Shown: positions 7,919 to 15,540 of the stretch, in pieces | Layout: every line of letters begins with the position of its first letter | Numbering within the stretch: the first letter of the stretch is position 1 | Program-made: the position numbers and the translations under genes | Notes under the pieces: model-generated | Seen by the model: only the letters and a program-made list of their open reading frames with translations | The model's database searches: none | Told to the model about the DNA's origin: nothing | Assembly (NCBI GenBank): GCA_964344215.1 | Contig: CAYFMP010000040.1 | Span: 1 to 33,792, forward strand | Direction: 5' to 3' | Length of the DNA stretch: 33,792 nt | Source of the DNA: CAYFMP01 sp964344215 | Lineage (GTDB): Bacteria; Pseudomonadota; Alphaproteobacteria; Rhodospirillales; Casp-alpha2

Positions 7919-8899
7919 ATGTCCGGTCCCGCTCCGCAGATTTCCCCGGCAAGCGAACCCGAGTTCGCCATCGAGGCCGAAACCCTGTCCAAGACCTATG
8001 CCGCCTCCAACCGCGAGGCGCCGGTCGAAGCCTTGAAGTCGGTGTCGATGAACATTCCGCGCGGCTCGTTTTTCGCGCTGCTGGGGCCGAACGGGGCCGG
8101 CAAGTCGACCTTCATCAATATCCTGGCCGGGCTGGTCATCAGGACGTCGGGAGAGGCCCGGGTGTGGGGCCATCACATCGAGCACGACATGCGCGCCGCC
8201 CGGCGCTCGATCGGTGTCGTGCCGCAGGAACTGAACATCGACCCGTTCTTCACGCCGCGCGAACTGCTCGATCTGCAGGCCGGCCTCTACGGCGTGCCGA
8301 AGGCCGGGCGCCGGACCGAGGCGGTGCTGGCCGCCGTCGGCCTGGCCGACAAGGCCGACGCCTATGCGCGTTCGCTCTCAGGCGGCATGCGCAGGCGGCT
8401 CCTGGTCGGCAAGGCGATGGTTCATTCGCCGCCGGTACTCGTTCTCGACGAGCCGTCGGCCGGTGTCGACGTCGATCTCAGGCGCCAGTTGTGGACCCAC
8501 GTCAAGGAGATGAACCGCCTCGGCACCACCGTTTTGCTGACCACGCACTACCTGGAGGAGGCGCAGGCGCTGTGCGACACCATCGCCATCATCAACCACG
8601 GCCGGCTGATCGCCTGCGAGCCGACCGAGACGCTGTTGGCGCGCCTCGACACCAAGCAGATGACGGTGACGTTGGACAGCGACCTGGACGCCCTGCCGGC
8701 CGAGTTCGAACCTTTTCACGCCGAGCTTCAGGGACCGCGCCGGGTCGCCTTCTCGTACCCGCCGAGCACCATCAGCTCGGGCCAGATTCTGACCGCCGTC
8801 GCCGATGCCGGCCTGCGGATCACCGATCTGGTGACGCGGGAAGCGGAACTGGAGGATATCTTCGTCCGCCTGACCAGCCAACCGGACGGGACCGCGTGA
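7919..8899 (+). CDS. ABC-2 type exporter ATP-binding protein
   Basis: The protein has 326 residues from the ATG at 7919. A TTG at 7889 is the longest in-frame start but lies upstream of the predicted transcription start. Walker A is GPNGAGKST near 56-64, the signature is LSGGMRRR, Walker B is VLVLDEPSAGVD, and a TTHYLEEA switch histidine follows. The C-terminal 80 residues resemble the accessory region of drug/polysaccharide exporter ATPases (DrrA/NodI/YadG-like). Such ATPases drive export with an ABC-2 permease. No permease is encoded next to it in this window, which is odd. Its stop overlaps the next start (TGATG), so it is translationally coupled to the hydrolase. The substrate is unknown. 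Confidence 0.9.
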   Translation: MSGPAPQISPASEPEFAIEAETLSKTYAASNREAPVEALKSVSMNIPRGSFFALLGPNGAGKSTFINILAGLVIRTSGEARVWGHHIEHDMRAARRSIGVVPQELNIDPFFTPRELLDLQAGLYGVPKAGRRTEAVLAAVGLADKADAYARSLSGGMRRRLLVGKAMVHSPPVLVLDEPSAGVDVDLRRQLWTHVKEMNRLGTTVLLTTHYLEEAQALCDTIAIINHGRLIACEPTETLLARLDTKQMTVTLDSDLDALPAEFEPFHAELQGPRRVAFSYPPSTISSGQILTAVADAGLRITDLVTREAELEDIFVRLTSQPDGTA

Positions 8900-9903
8900 T
8901 GGCAGCGGCGCGCGCCATTGCGCTCGCCCTTGCCGTCGTGCTCGGCGCCTGCGCGCCGCGCATTCATCCGCCGGGCGACGCGGTGCGGGCGCCGATGCTC
9001 GAAGCCGACGCCTTCGTCGCCGCCGACGGAGCCCGCCTGCCGGTCCGGCGTTGGATGCCGGAGCAGGGTCGGCCGAGGGCGATCATCGTGGCGCTGCACG
9101 GCTTCAACGACTACTCCAACTTCTTCGAGGACCCGGGCGGCTACCTGGCCCAACGCGGGATCGGCTCGTACGCCTACGACCAACGCGGTTTCGGCGAGGC
9201 GCCCAATCGCGGCCTGTGGCCCGGCGTCGAGGCCTACGCCAGCGACCTCAAGGCATTCACCGCCGCCGTCCGCGACCGCCATCCGGACCTGCCGGTCTAT
9301 CTGCTGGGCGAGAGCATGGGGGGCGCGGTGGTGATGATCGCCATGACCGGGGCGAACCGTCCTTCGGTCGACGGCATCATACTGGCGGCGCCGGCCGTGT
9401 GGGGGCGCTCGACCATGCCGTGGTATCAACGCTGGGCGCTGTGGGTCGGCGCCCATACGCTGCCGTGGCTGACCGTCACCGGGCGCGGCCTCGGCATCAA
9501 ACCGTCGGACAACATCGAGATGTTGATCGAGCTGGGGCGCGATCCGCTGGTCATCAAGCATACCCGCGTCGGCACCATCTACGGCCTCGCCAACCTGATG
9601 GACGCGGCTTTGGCCAGCGCCGGCAAGCTACAGGCGCCGGCTCTGATCCTGTACGGCCAGCGCGACGAGATTATTCCGAAGAAACCGACCGCCCTGATGC
9701 TCGGCAAGCTGCCGGCGGCGGCGCGCGCGCGCCAGCGGGTAGCTCTCTATCCGCTCGGTTATCACATGCTGCTGCGCGACCTCGGCGCCTCGTTGCCGTG
9801 GAAGGACATCGCCGCCTGGATCGCGGATCGCAACCGACCGCTGCCATCGGGCGCGGATGAGAACGCCCGCACCGTGTTGGCGGCGAAACTTGGAGAAGAC
9901 TGA
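8899..9903 (+). CDS. Alpha/beta hydrolase (monoacylglycerol lipase-like), probable lipoprotein
   Basis: This protein has 334 residues. Residues 1-18 form a signal sequence ending in LGAC, an acceptable lipobox with C18 as the lipidated residue, so it is probably membrane-anchored. The hydrolase fold follows: VALHGFNDY near 65-72 (oxyanion region), YDQRGFG near 93-99, and the nucleophile elbow GESMGG with S139. The acid is probably the Asp of YGQRDEIIP and the base the His of GYHML. This pattern fits monoacylglycerol lipase/lysophospholipase-like serine hydrolases. The ATG overlaps the ABC stop codon and its own stop overlaps the next ATG, so three genes form one coupled unit. A much longer upstream frame is a shadow of the ABC gene. 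Confidence 0.88.
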   Translation: MAAARAIALALAVVLGACAPRIHPPGDAVRAPMLEADAFVAADGARLPVRRWMPEQGRPRAIIVALHGFNDYSNFFEDPGGYLAQRGIGSYAYDQRGFGEAPNRGLWPGVEAYASDLKAFTAAVRDRHPDLPVYLLGESMGGAVVMIAMTGANRPSVDGIILAAPAVWGRSTMPWYQRWALWVGAHTLPWLTVTGRGLGIKPSDNIEMLIELGRDPLVIKHTRVGTIYGLANLMDAALASAGKLQAPALILYGQRDEIIPKKPTALMLGKLPAAARARQRVALYPLGYHMLLRDLGASLPWKDIAAWIADRNRPLPSGADENARTVLAAKLGED

Positions 9904-11210
9904 TGGACGAACCCGCCGCCAGCCCCGATCTAAAACTGACGCCCTATTGGTGGGAGGCGGCGCCCCGGCCCGAGGCCGGCCCACCGAAAGCGCCGAAGGA
10001 AGCCGACGTCTGCGTGGTCGGCGCCGGCTACGCGGGCCTGAGCGCTGCGTTGGTGCTGGCCCGAGCCGGACGCAGCGTCGTCGTCTTCGACGCCATGCGG
10101 GCCGGCGAAGGGGCGTCTTCGCGGAATGGCGGCCTCTGTTCGGGCAACGTCAAGCTGCCGTTCGGCGACATGATCGAGCGCTTTGGATTGGACCTGGCCA
10201 AGGCCATCTACGGCGAAGGGGTGGCGGCCCGGCAATTTCTGGCCCGCCTGATCGAGGACGAGGCGATCGACTGCGACTTCAAGATGGTTGGGCGATTCAC
10301 CGGCGCCAACACCCGGGCCGCCTACGACAAGATGGGCCGCGAGGCCGACCTCATGAACCGTCACATCGACGTTGACGTCGAGATGGTGGCGAAGGCCGAC
10401 CAGCATCGCGAACTCGGCACTGATTTCTATTTCGGCGGCCAGGTGCGGGCCGACATCGGCGGCCTGCATCCGGGTCTCTTGCACCAGGGTATGCTGGACC
10501 GTGCCGTCGAGGCCGGCGCCGCGGTCATCGCCGAAACGGCCGTCACGCGCATCGATCGGGCGGACAACGGGTTCAGGATCGAGACGGCGGCCGGGACGTT
10601 GGCCGCCGCCGACGTCATCGTTGCCACCAACGGCTACACCGACGCCGCCCTGCCTTGGCTCAGGCGCCGGGTGATCCCGATCCCCAGTCAGATCATCGCC
10701 ACCGAACCGCTCGACCGGGCGACGCTCGACCGGCTGATGCCGAAGCGGCGGATGTGCGGCGACACCCGCAACCTCTACAACTACTACCGGCCGTCACCCG
10801 ACGACACCCGCATCGTATTCGGCGGCCGGCGCGGCGCCGACACCGACGATCCCAGGCGCAAGTGTGCGCATCTGTACGCCAATATGGTGGAGATATTCCC
10901 CGACCTCGAAGGCATCGGCCTGACCCATTCGTGGTGGGGGTACACGGGCTATTCGTTCGACTTCCTGCCGCATGTGGCGGTCCACGACGGCATTCACTAT
11001 GCCACCGCCTTTTGCGGCTCGGGCGTGGTGTGGGCGCCGTGGCTGGGCCGCAAGGCGGCGCTCAGAGTCTTGGGCGAGGCGGAGGCGGCAAGCGCCTTCG
11101 ACGCTTTCGCCTTCAACGGTCGGCCGCTTTACAACGGTCGGCCGTGGTTCCTGCCGTTGGTCATCGGCTGGTACGGGTTGAAGGACCGCCTCGGCAAAAG
11201 CCGGGCGTAG
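9903..11210 (+). CDS. FAD-dependent oxidoreductase (DAO/PuuB-like family)
   Basis: The 435-residue protein has an ADP-binding Rossmann loop, GAGYAGLSAAL, at 40-50, and an ASSRNGG segment at 71-77 typical of the D-amino-acid oxidase/glycine oxidase superfamily. The N-terminus includes TPYWWEAAP, common in gamma-glutamylputrescine oxidase-like members. A WWGYTGYSFDFLPH segment and a GSGVVWAPWLG segment near the C-terminus complete the FAD site. These enzymes oxidise secondary amines or amino acids, passing electrons to oxygen or a carrier. The exact substrate cannot be assigned. It is the last gene of the coupled set, starting within the TGATG junction. The closely packed stop is 32 bp from the convergent hemerythrin gene. 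Confidence 0.88.
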   Translation: MDEPAASPDLKLTPYWWEAAPRPEAGPPKAPKEADVCVVGAGYAGLSAALVLARAGRSVVVFDAMRAGEGASSRNGGLCSGNVKLPFGDMIERFGLDLAKAIYGEGVAARQFLARLIEDEAIDCDFKMVGRFTGANTRAAYDKMGREADLMNRHIDVDVEMVAKADQHRELGTDFYFGGQVRADIGGLHPGLLHQGMLDRAVEAGAAVIAETAVTRIDRADNGFRIETAAGTLAAADVIVATNGYTDAALPWLRRRVIPIPSQIIATEPLDRATLDRLMPKRRMCGDTRNLYNYYRPSPDDTRIVFGGRRGADTDDPRRKCAHLYANMVEIFPDLEGIGLTHSWWGYTGYSFDFLPHVAVHDGIHYATAFCGSGVVWAPWLGRKAALRVLGEAEAASAFDAFAFNGRPLYNGRPWFLPLVIGWYGLKDRLGKSRA

Positions 11211-11242
11211 GCCGCACCAGCGCTATCCGGCCGGGCGACGCT

Positions 11243-11809
11243 CTAACCGGTCTCGTCCAACTCCTCGCTCCAGTCCATGATCTCCTTGTGCAGGGCCTTG
11301 TACCTGCGGTCGGCCTCGCCGCCGAACAGCGGGTCTTTTTCGTTGCCCAGTTCGGTTTCGATCTCCTTCCAGTCCTCGGCGCTGAGCGCGCGCATCGCCG
11401 CCGGCAGGAACAGTACCTCTTCCATCTGCATATGCCTGAGAAGGCTGTCGTGGTACTCGCGGGCGACGCCGCTGAACCAGTCGCGCGGCAGAGTCTCGTC
11501 CTGCAGGACGTTCTGCAGGGCGGCGAAGAACCGGTGGATCGATTGATAGAGGCGCTCGTGCTCGCCGGTGAGATCGCCGATGCTCTTGACCGCTTCCGGG
11601 TCGCGAGCCTCGAGCTTGCGGTAGATCATGTCCTCGACCGGATGGTGGAGATGATCGGGAAAATTCATCAGGTAGTCCAGAATCGTCTCGATCAACTCGT
11701 AATCGGGGTGTTCGCCCTTCTCGAAGACGTCGATTTCGCGGCCGACCAGGTTCAACAGCCGGGCCATGTTGCGGTGGTCTTCGCGCAATTTCCATACGAC
11801 CTTGGACAT
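11243..11809 (-). CDS. Hemerythrin domain protein
   Basis: This 188-residue protein starts at the ATG at 11809, with GGGAGG upstream. An upstream TTG (11893) would run through the neighbouring small gene and is rejected. Probable di-iron ligands are H12, H55 with E59, H84, and H126 with E130, matching the H...HxxxE...H...HxxxE plan of bacterial hemerythrin-like proteins. These bind oxygen or nitric oxide, or protect Fe-S centres. It lies 22 bp downstream of a 34-residue membrane protein, and both are placed under an FNR-box promoter, so expression is expected when oxygen is low. Its 3' end faces the FAD oxidoreductase gene. Confidence 0.9.
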   Translation of the reverse strand: MSKVVWKLREDHRNMARLLNLVGREIDVFEKGEHPDYELIETILDYLMNFPDHLHHPVEDMIYRKLEARDPEAVKSIGDLTGEHERLYQSIHRFFAALQNVLQDETLPRDWFSGVAREYHDSLLRHMQMEEVLFLPAAMRALSAEDWKEIETELGNEKDPLFGGEADRRYKALHKEIMDWSEELDETG

Positions 11810-11831
11810 GTCCTCCCTCCCGCGGGTTCGG

Positions 11832-11936
11832 CTAATCGTCGCCGCAAGTCTGGCGTTCGGCCCAGGCGAGCAGGCCGAAGAACACCAATGCAACGACGAG
11901 TACCATGATCAGATACATCATTCCCCCAGTCGTCAT
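11832..11936 (-). CDS. 34-residue single-pass membrane protein
   Basis: I found this by reading the minus strand: an ATG at 11936 preceded by GGAGG, and a TAG stop at 11832. Residues 1-7 are polar/Met-rich, about 8-25 form one uninterrupted hydrophobic helix, and the tail is charged with one Cys (ERQTCGDD). It resembles, in size and layout only, accessory peptides of terminal oxidases such as CydX or CcoS; no sequence match is claimed. It is the first gene after an FNR box centred 41.5 bp from its predicted transcription start, and it precedes the hemerythrin gene by 22 bp. A role in microoxic respiration is an inference from this context. Confidence 0.65.
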   Translation of the reverse strand: MTTGGMMYLIMVLVVALVFFGLLAWAERQTCGDD

Positions 11937-11970
11937 CGCGATCCTCCTTCTATGCCATCAACACGGCCCA

Positions 11971-12012
11971 ACCCTAGGCGAGCGGCTCGAAACCGGCCTT
12001 GATCTACATCAA
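11971..12012 (-). promoter_or_regulatory. FNR box and -10 for the small membrane protein/hemerythrin operon
   Basis: A perfect FNR/FixK palindrome, TTGAT-N4-ATCAA, lies at 11999-12012. On the minus strand 22 bp separate it from TAGGGT (11971-11976), placing the box centre about 41.5 bp before the predicted start site. This is a class II activation layout. The probable activator, FnrL, is encoded at 12124-12924. Confidence 0.8.
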
Positions 12013-12100
12013 GGCGATCGGGGCGGCGATGGGAGGACGGGTGAACGGCGCAAGAGCGAGGCGGCGAGGGGAGGAGCGGCGAGGCGGCGGCCGGGGGCGG

Positions 12101-12122
12101 CCCGGGGGGTGCCCGGGGGGTG
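12101..12122. repeat. Tandem 11-bp direct repeat in a G-rich tract
   Basis: Two exact head-to-tail copies of CCCGGGGGGTG occupy 12101-12111 and 12112-12122, ending just before the fnrL stop codon. They lie at the end of a purine/G-rich stretch (about 12014-12123). It could fold strongly in the fnrL transcript, but no U-run follows, so a standard terminator is not claimed. Confidence 0.6.
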
Positions 12123-12123
12123 C

Positions 12124-12924
12124 CTAGTAGCCGCCGGCCATATCCTCAAGCGCCGAGCGGTCGACGATGGTAACGCGGCGGTCGGTCTCGAGAACGATGA
12201 TGCCGGTGTGGCGCAACCGGGTCAGGGTGCGGCTCACCGTTTCGGTTGTCAGGCCCAGGTAATCGCCGATGTCGCCGCGGCTCATGGGAACGGCGACCGG
12301 GTTTTCCGGGCTGCCGCGGTGGACGGCGCGGTCCGACAGCATCAGCAGGAACGAGGCCAGCCGCTCCTTGGCCGTCTTGCGGCCCAGCAACACCATCTGT
12401 TCCTGGGCTTCGGCCAGTTCGTTGCGGGCGATCTCCAGCAGCCGCGTTTCCATTTTCGGAAATTCCCTGAGCAAAGCTTCGAGCTTGGGACGGGGGAACC
12501 GGCACAGCCGGCATTCGTTGACCGCTTCGGCGCTGCACGTGTACTCGGCCGAATCGGCCAGACCCAGGAAGTCGCCGGGGAACAGGAACCCGGTCACTTG
12601 GCGCCGGCCGTCCGGCAGCAGCTTGTAGAGCTTCAGCGTGCCCTCGGTTAGATTGAAGATATGCCCGGCGTTCTCGCCCTCGTCGAACAGGGTGTCGCCC
12701 TGCGACAGATCGACATGGGTGAGGATGGCGTCCAGGCGGTCGAGCTCGTCGCCGTCGAGCACCGAGCAAACGGCTAGGTGCCGTACCTGACAGGCGGCGC
12801 ACGGCGATGACCTGTCGAGGCTCGAGACGCGTGGCACGGCATCGGCCAGGGAAGTCACGTCGGGTCGGTCCGGCAGGGGCATGGGCGGCCTTTGGGTTCC
12901 AGTGTTGCCGCACCTGTGTAACAT
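12124..12924 (-). CDS. fnrL: FNR-type oxygen-sensing transcription regulator (FnrL-like)
   Basis: This Crp/Fnr-family protein has 266 residues from the ATG at 12924. An ATG at 12882 would give 252 residues; neither has a clear ribosome site. Cysteines C42, C45 and C53 (CAACQVRHLAVC), plus C130, are placed to hold an oxygen-labile [4Fe-4S] cluster, in the C-x2-C-x7-C spacing of alphaproteobacterial FnrL. A cyclic-nucleotide-binding-like beta barrel follows, then a C-terminal helix-turn-helix with ETVSR in the recognition helix, the residues that read TTGAT half-sites. Without oxygen it should activate the FNR-box promoters around it. It lies 59 bp after the universal stress gene on the same strand. 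Confidence 0.9.
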   Translation of the reverse strand: MLHRCGNTGTQRPPMPLPDRPDVTSLADAVPRVSSLDRSSPCAACQVRHLAVCSVLDGDELDRLDAILTHVDLSQGDTLFDEGENAGHIFNLTEGTLKLYKLLPDGRRQVTGFLFPGDFLGLADSAEYTCSAEAVNECRLCRFPRPKLEALLREFPKMETRLLEIARNELAEAQEQMVLLGRKTAKERLASFLLMLSDRAVHRGSPENPVAVPMSRGDIGDYLGLTTETVSRTLTRLRHTGIIVLETDRRVTIVDRSALEDMAGGY

Positions 12925-12983
12925 ATTCGGGTGCTCTGATCCAGCCGCCGCGCCGGATCGCGCGGCTGGCCGCGAAGCCGGGA

Positions 12984-13850
12984 TCAGTGGGCCATAATCA
13001 CTGGAACCGTGGCCTCTTCGAGGATGGTCCGAGTGACGCCGCCGAACAGGTACTCGCTGAACGCGCTGTGGCCATAGGCTCCCATGACCAGCAGGTCGGT
13101 GTCTTGTTGTTCGGCCTCGTCGAGCAGCGTCTCGGCGATGGTGCGGCCCTTACGCTCGATAACGGCGGCTTCGGCCTCGATGCCGTGACGGGCCAGATAC
13201 TGGACCAGGGGCGCCGGGTCGGCGGTCGGCTCGTCGTCGCCGATCGCGAAGATCCGCACCTCCTCCGCCCTGACCAGGAACGGCAGGGCAAGGCCGATGC
13301 TGTGGGCCGATTCGCGCGAACCGTCCCAGGCCACGACCAGACGGCGGTCGTCATAGTCTCTGTTCTCGCCGGCGATCAGCACCGGCCGCCCGGTATCGAA
13401 CAGCGCCGCCTCCAACAGGGTCGAATCGACGCCGCCGTCCTCAACGTCGGCACGGGCCATGACGATGAGGTCGGACAGCCGCCCGCGATGGGCGATCTCC
13501 GGGTTGTCGTGCCCGGAAGCCAAACGCCACGAGAAGCAGGCGCCGCTCGGGCAGTCGGGGACATCGGCATCGACGATGGCGAGTCCGGCCTCGACGCAGA
13601 GTTGCTGGAACAGGGCTTCGGCCTTCTCGGTGCGTTTCTTGGCGTCGCGCTCCGCCGCCTCCATGACGCTGGCCGCCGCCCCTGCCGTGACGCCTTCGCC
13701 GATGGCCGGCAGCGCCATGTCGACCAGGGGCTCCACGTGCAACACCTCGACATGGGCCGACAGCGCCTTGCCGACGGCAACGGCGGCTTTCAGCGCAAGC
13801 TCGCTGCGGTCGCCGCCATCAAGGACAGCAAGAATTTGTCGTATTTCCAT
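12984..13850 (-). CDS. Tandem universal stress protein (two UspA domains)
   Basis: The 288 residues form two UspA-like halves. The first begins with QILAVLDGGDRSELAL near residue 5 and the second with RLVVAWDGSRESAHS near 170. The second half keeps the ATP-binding pattern G-x2-G-x9-G-x-T in its MGAYGHSAFSEYLFGG segment near the C-terminus. The first half lacks a clear copy of that loop and may be regulatory. Tandem Usp proteins are commonly induced by low oxygen or stress. A GGAGGGG site precedes the ATG at 13850. An FNR box is placed upstream, although its -10 hexamer is poor. The divergent neighbour is hemN, so both respond to one control region. Confidence 0.9.
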   Translation of the reverse strand: MEIRQILAVLDGGDRSELALKAAVAVGKALSAHVEVLHVEPLVDMALPAIGEGVTAGAAASVMEAAERDAKKRTEKAEALFQQLCVEAGLAIVDADVPDCPSGACFSWRLASGHDNPEIAHRGRLSDLIVMARADVEDGGVDSTLLEAALFDTGRPVLIAGENRDYDDRRLVVAWDGSRESAHSIGLALPFLVRAEEVRIFAIGDDEPTADPAPLVQYLARHGIEAEAAVIERKGRTIAETLLDEAEQQDTDLLVMGAYGHSAFSEYLFGGVTRTILEEATVPVIMAH

Positions 13851-13882
13851 GCGCCCCTCCGAGATGCCGCGGGCAAGTTGCG

Positions 13883-13924
13883 ATGGTGCCGATCTGATTT
13901 GCCAATCGCATTGATCTGTATCAA
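13883..13924 (-). promoter_or_regulatory. FNR box upstream of the universal stress gene
   Basis: TTGAT-N4-ATCAA lies at 13911-13924. On the minus strand the hexamer 22 bp downstream is CACCAT (13883-13888), only three matches to the -10 consensus. That is the same spacing as at the other two boxes. The start site would be near 13876. Confidence 0.7.
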
Positions 13925-13991
13925 TCTACACTTGGGGACGGCGGCGATTTCGGCCGGGCCGCCGGCCCGAGTACGTTTCCGACCCTGCCGA

Positions 13992-14033
13992 TTGATCTCG
14001 ATCAAAGCCCGCCGTCGGCGGTCCAACTAGAGT
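13992..14033 (+). promoter_or_regulatory. FNR box and -10 of hemN, start site at the ATG
   Basis: TTGAT-N4-ATCAA lies at 13992-14005, followed after 22 bp by TAGAGT (14028-14033). A class II start 41.5 bp from the box centre falls at about 14040, the A of the hemN ATG. The bases between the -10 and the ATG hold no Shine-Dalgarno site. Confidence 0.8.
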
Positions 14034-14039
14034 CCGGCC

Positions 14040-15404
14040 ATGACCCGAACCGATTTTATCGAGCGCTATGGAGCGGCGGTGCCGCGCTACACCAGCTATC
14101 CGACGGCGCCGCATTTTCACGACCGGGTGACGGCCGCCACCTACCGCGGCTGGCTGGCCGAGATCGAGCCGGGCAGTCCGGCTTCGCTCTATTTCCACGT
14201 GCCGTTCTGCGACGAGATGTGCTGGTACTGCGGCTGCCACACCAAGATCGTCAAACGCTACCAGCCGGTCGGCGCCTACGTGCGTTCGCTGGCCCGCGAG
14301 ATGGATATCGTCGCCGGCGCCCTGAAGGGCCGGCCGCGTATCACCCACGTTCACTGGGGCGGCGGCACGCCGACCATGCTCTCCGAGACCGACTTCGAGC
14401 GGCTGATGGCGTTGGTGCGCGGGTATTTCGAGATCGGCGAGGGGGCGGAGGTGGCGGTCGAAATCGATCCCCGTACCCTGACCGAGCCGATGGCCGAGAC
14501 GCTCGGCCGCAGCGGCGTTACCCGGGTCAGCTTGGGCATCCAGGAATTCGACCCGGATGTGCAACGGGCCATCAACCGGGTGCAGTCGTTCGAGTTGACG
14601 GCCGAGGCCGCCGAGCGCATCGGCAACGCCGGCATCGACGCCCTCAACGTCGATCTGATGTACGGCCTGCCCGGGCAGACGGCGCGCAACGTCGCCGATA
14701 CCGTCGATCTCTGCATGAAGCTGCGGGGCGGGGCGGGGCCGGACCGGCTGTCGATCTTCGGCTATGCCCACGTGCCGTGGATGAAGAGCCACCAGAAGAT
14801 GATCGACGAGGCGGCGCTGCCCGACGGCCCGGCCCGCATGGAACAGGCCGAAACGGCGGCGCGGCGCTTGGGCGAACACGGCTACCGGGCGATCGGCCTC
14901 GACCACTTCGCCAAGCCCGACGACCCCTTGAGCGTGGCCCTCGACGAGAACCGCCTTCGGCGTAACTTTCAGGGCTATACCGACGATACGGCGGAAACTC
15001 TGATCGGCTTCGGGGCCTCCGCCATCGGCGGGCTCGGACGCGGCTACGTGCAGAACGCGGCACCTCTGCGCCAGTATGCGGCCGCCATCGACGACGACTG
15101 CCTGGCCGTGGTCCGCGGCATCGAACTGACGCCCGAGGACCGCATGCGGCGCGCCGTCATCGAACGCTTGATGTGCGACCTCGAGGTCGGTCTCCACGGT
15201 CTCGCCGCCGAGCACGGCTTCCCGGATTTCGATTTCGGACCCGAGACCGATCGCTTGGGCGCCATGCGGGAGGACGGCCTGGTCGAACTCGACGGCGACG
15301 TGGTGCGGGTCACCGAGGAAGGCCGATTGTTCGTGCGCACGGTGGCGGCGGCGTTCGATGCCTATGTGGCCGGCGGCAAGGGCCGCCATTCGCGCGCCGT
15401 TTAG
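14040..15404 (+). CDS. hemN: Oxygen-independent coproporphyrinogen III oxidase
   Basis: The protein has 454 residues, the usual length for true HemN. The radical-SAM cluster motif is C57-x3-C61-x2-C64, with C66 as the extra conserved cysteine of the HemN signature. YFHVPFC precedes it and HWGGGTPT follows near 101-108, the glycine-rich SAM site. It decarboxylates coproporphyrinogen III to protoporphyrinogen IX when oxygen is absent, in heme (and, where present, bacteriochlorophyll) synthesis. The N-terminal YTSYPTAPHF stretch, found in genuine HemN rather than HemW, supports the call. A perfect FNR box and -10 are placed so that the mRNA starts at the ATG. Its TAG stop is the first three bases of a downstream repeat. 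Confidence 0.95.
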   Translation: MTRTDFIERYGAAVPRYTSYPTAPHFHDRVTAATYRGWLAEIEPGSPASLYFHVPFCDEMCWYCGCHTKIVKRYQPVGAYVRSLAREMDIVAGALKGRPRITHVHWGGGTPTMLSETDFERLMALVRGYFEIGEGAEVAVEIDPRTLTEPMAETLGRSGVTRVSLGIQEFDPDVQRAINRVQSFELTAEAAERIGNAGIDALNVDLMYGLPGQTARNVADTVDLCMKLRGGAGPDRLSIFGYAHVPWMKSHQKMIDEAALPDGPARMEQAETAARRLGEHGYRAIGLDHFAKPDDPLSVALDENRLRRNFQGYTDDTAETLIGFGASAIGGLGRGYVQNAAPLRQYAAAIDDDCLAVVRGIELTPEDRMRRAVIERLMCDLEVGLHGLAAEHGFPDFDFGPETDRLGAMREDGLVELDGDVVRVTEEGRLFVRTVAAAFDAYVAGGKGRHSRAV

Positions 15405-15540
15405 AGCGGCTACCGATCGGTTGGAATCGGTGAACGGTTCGATCCGATCGGATTACACCGCTCTAATTCATTGAAAAACAGAGCAGGTAAATCCAATTGG
15501 CTTGAGTCTGATTGGTTCTAGCCAACCGGTTATTGCTCTA
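15402..15540. repeat. Double-hairpin intergenic repeat (REP/RIME-like)
   Basis: The element starts TAGAGCGG (15402-15409), pairing with CCGCTCTA (15458-15465). Inside, two CCGATCGG copies (15413-15420 and 15444-15451) and GAATCG/CGGTTC extend one long stem. After a short AT-rich spacer a second unit runs from AGAGCA (15480) to TGCTCT (15539), with an inner TTGGCT/AGCCAA pair. The layout resembles dispersed palindromic repeats of alphaproteobacteria. It also separates two convergent genes and may stop transcription in both directions. Both genes end inside its termini. Confidence 0.7.

Noticed and set aside
8164..8898. Long upstream extension of the alpha/beta hydrolase frame
   Set aside because: It overlaps the ABC ATPase in another frame. 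The TGATG junction and lipoprotein signal fix the start at 8899.
13926..15389. 487-residue minus-strand frame opposite hemN
   Set aside because: It is antisense to a clear HemN with all its motifs; composition is typical of a GC-rich shadow.
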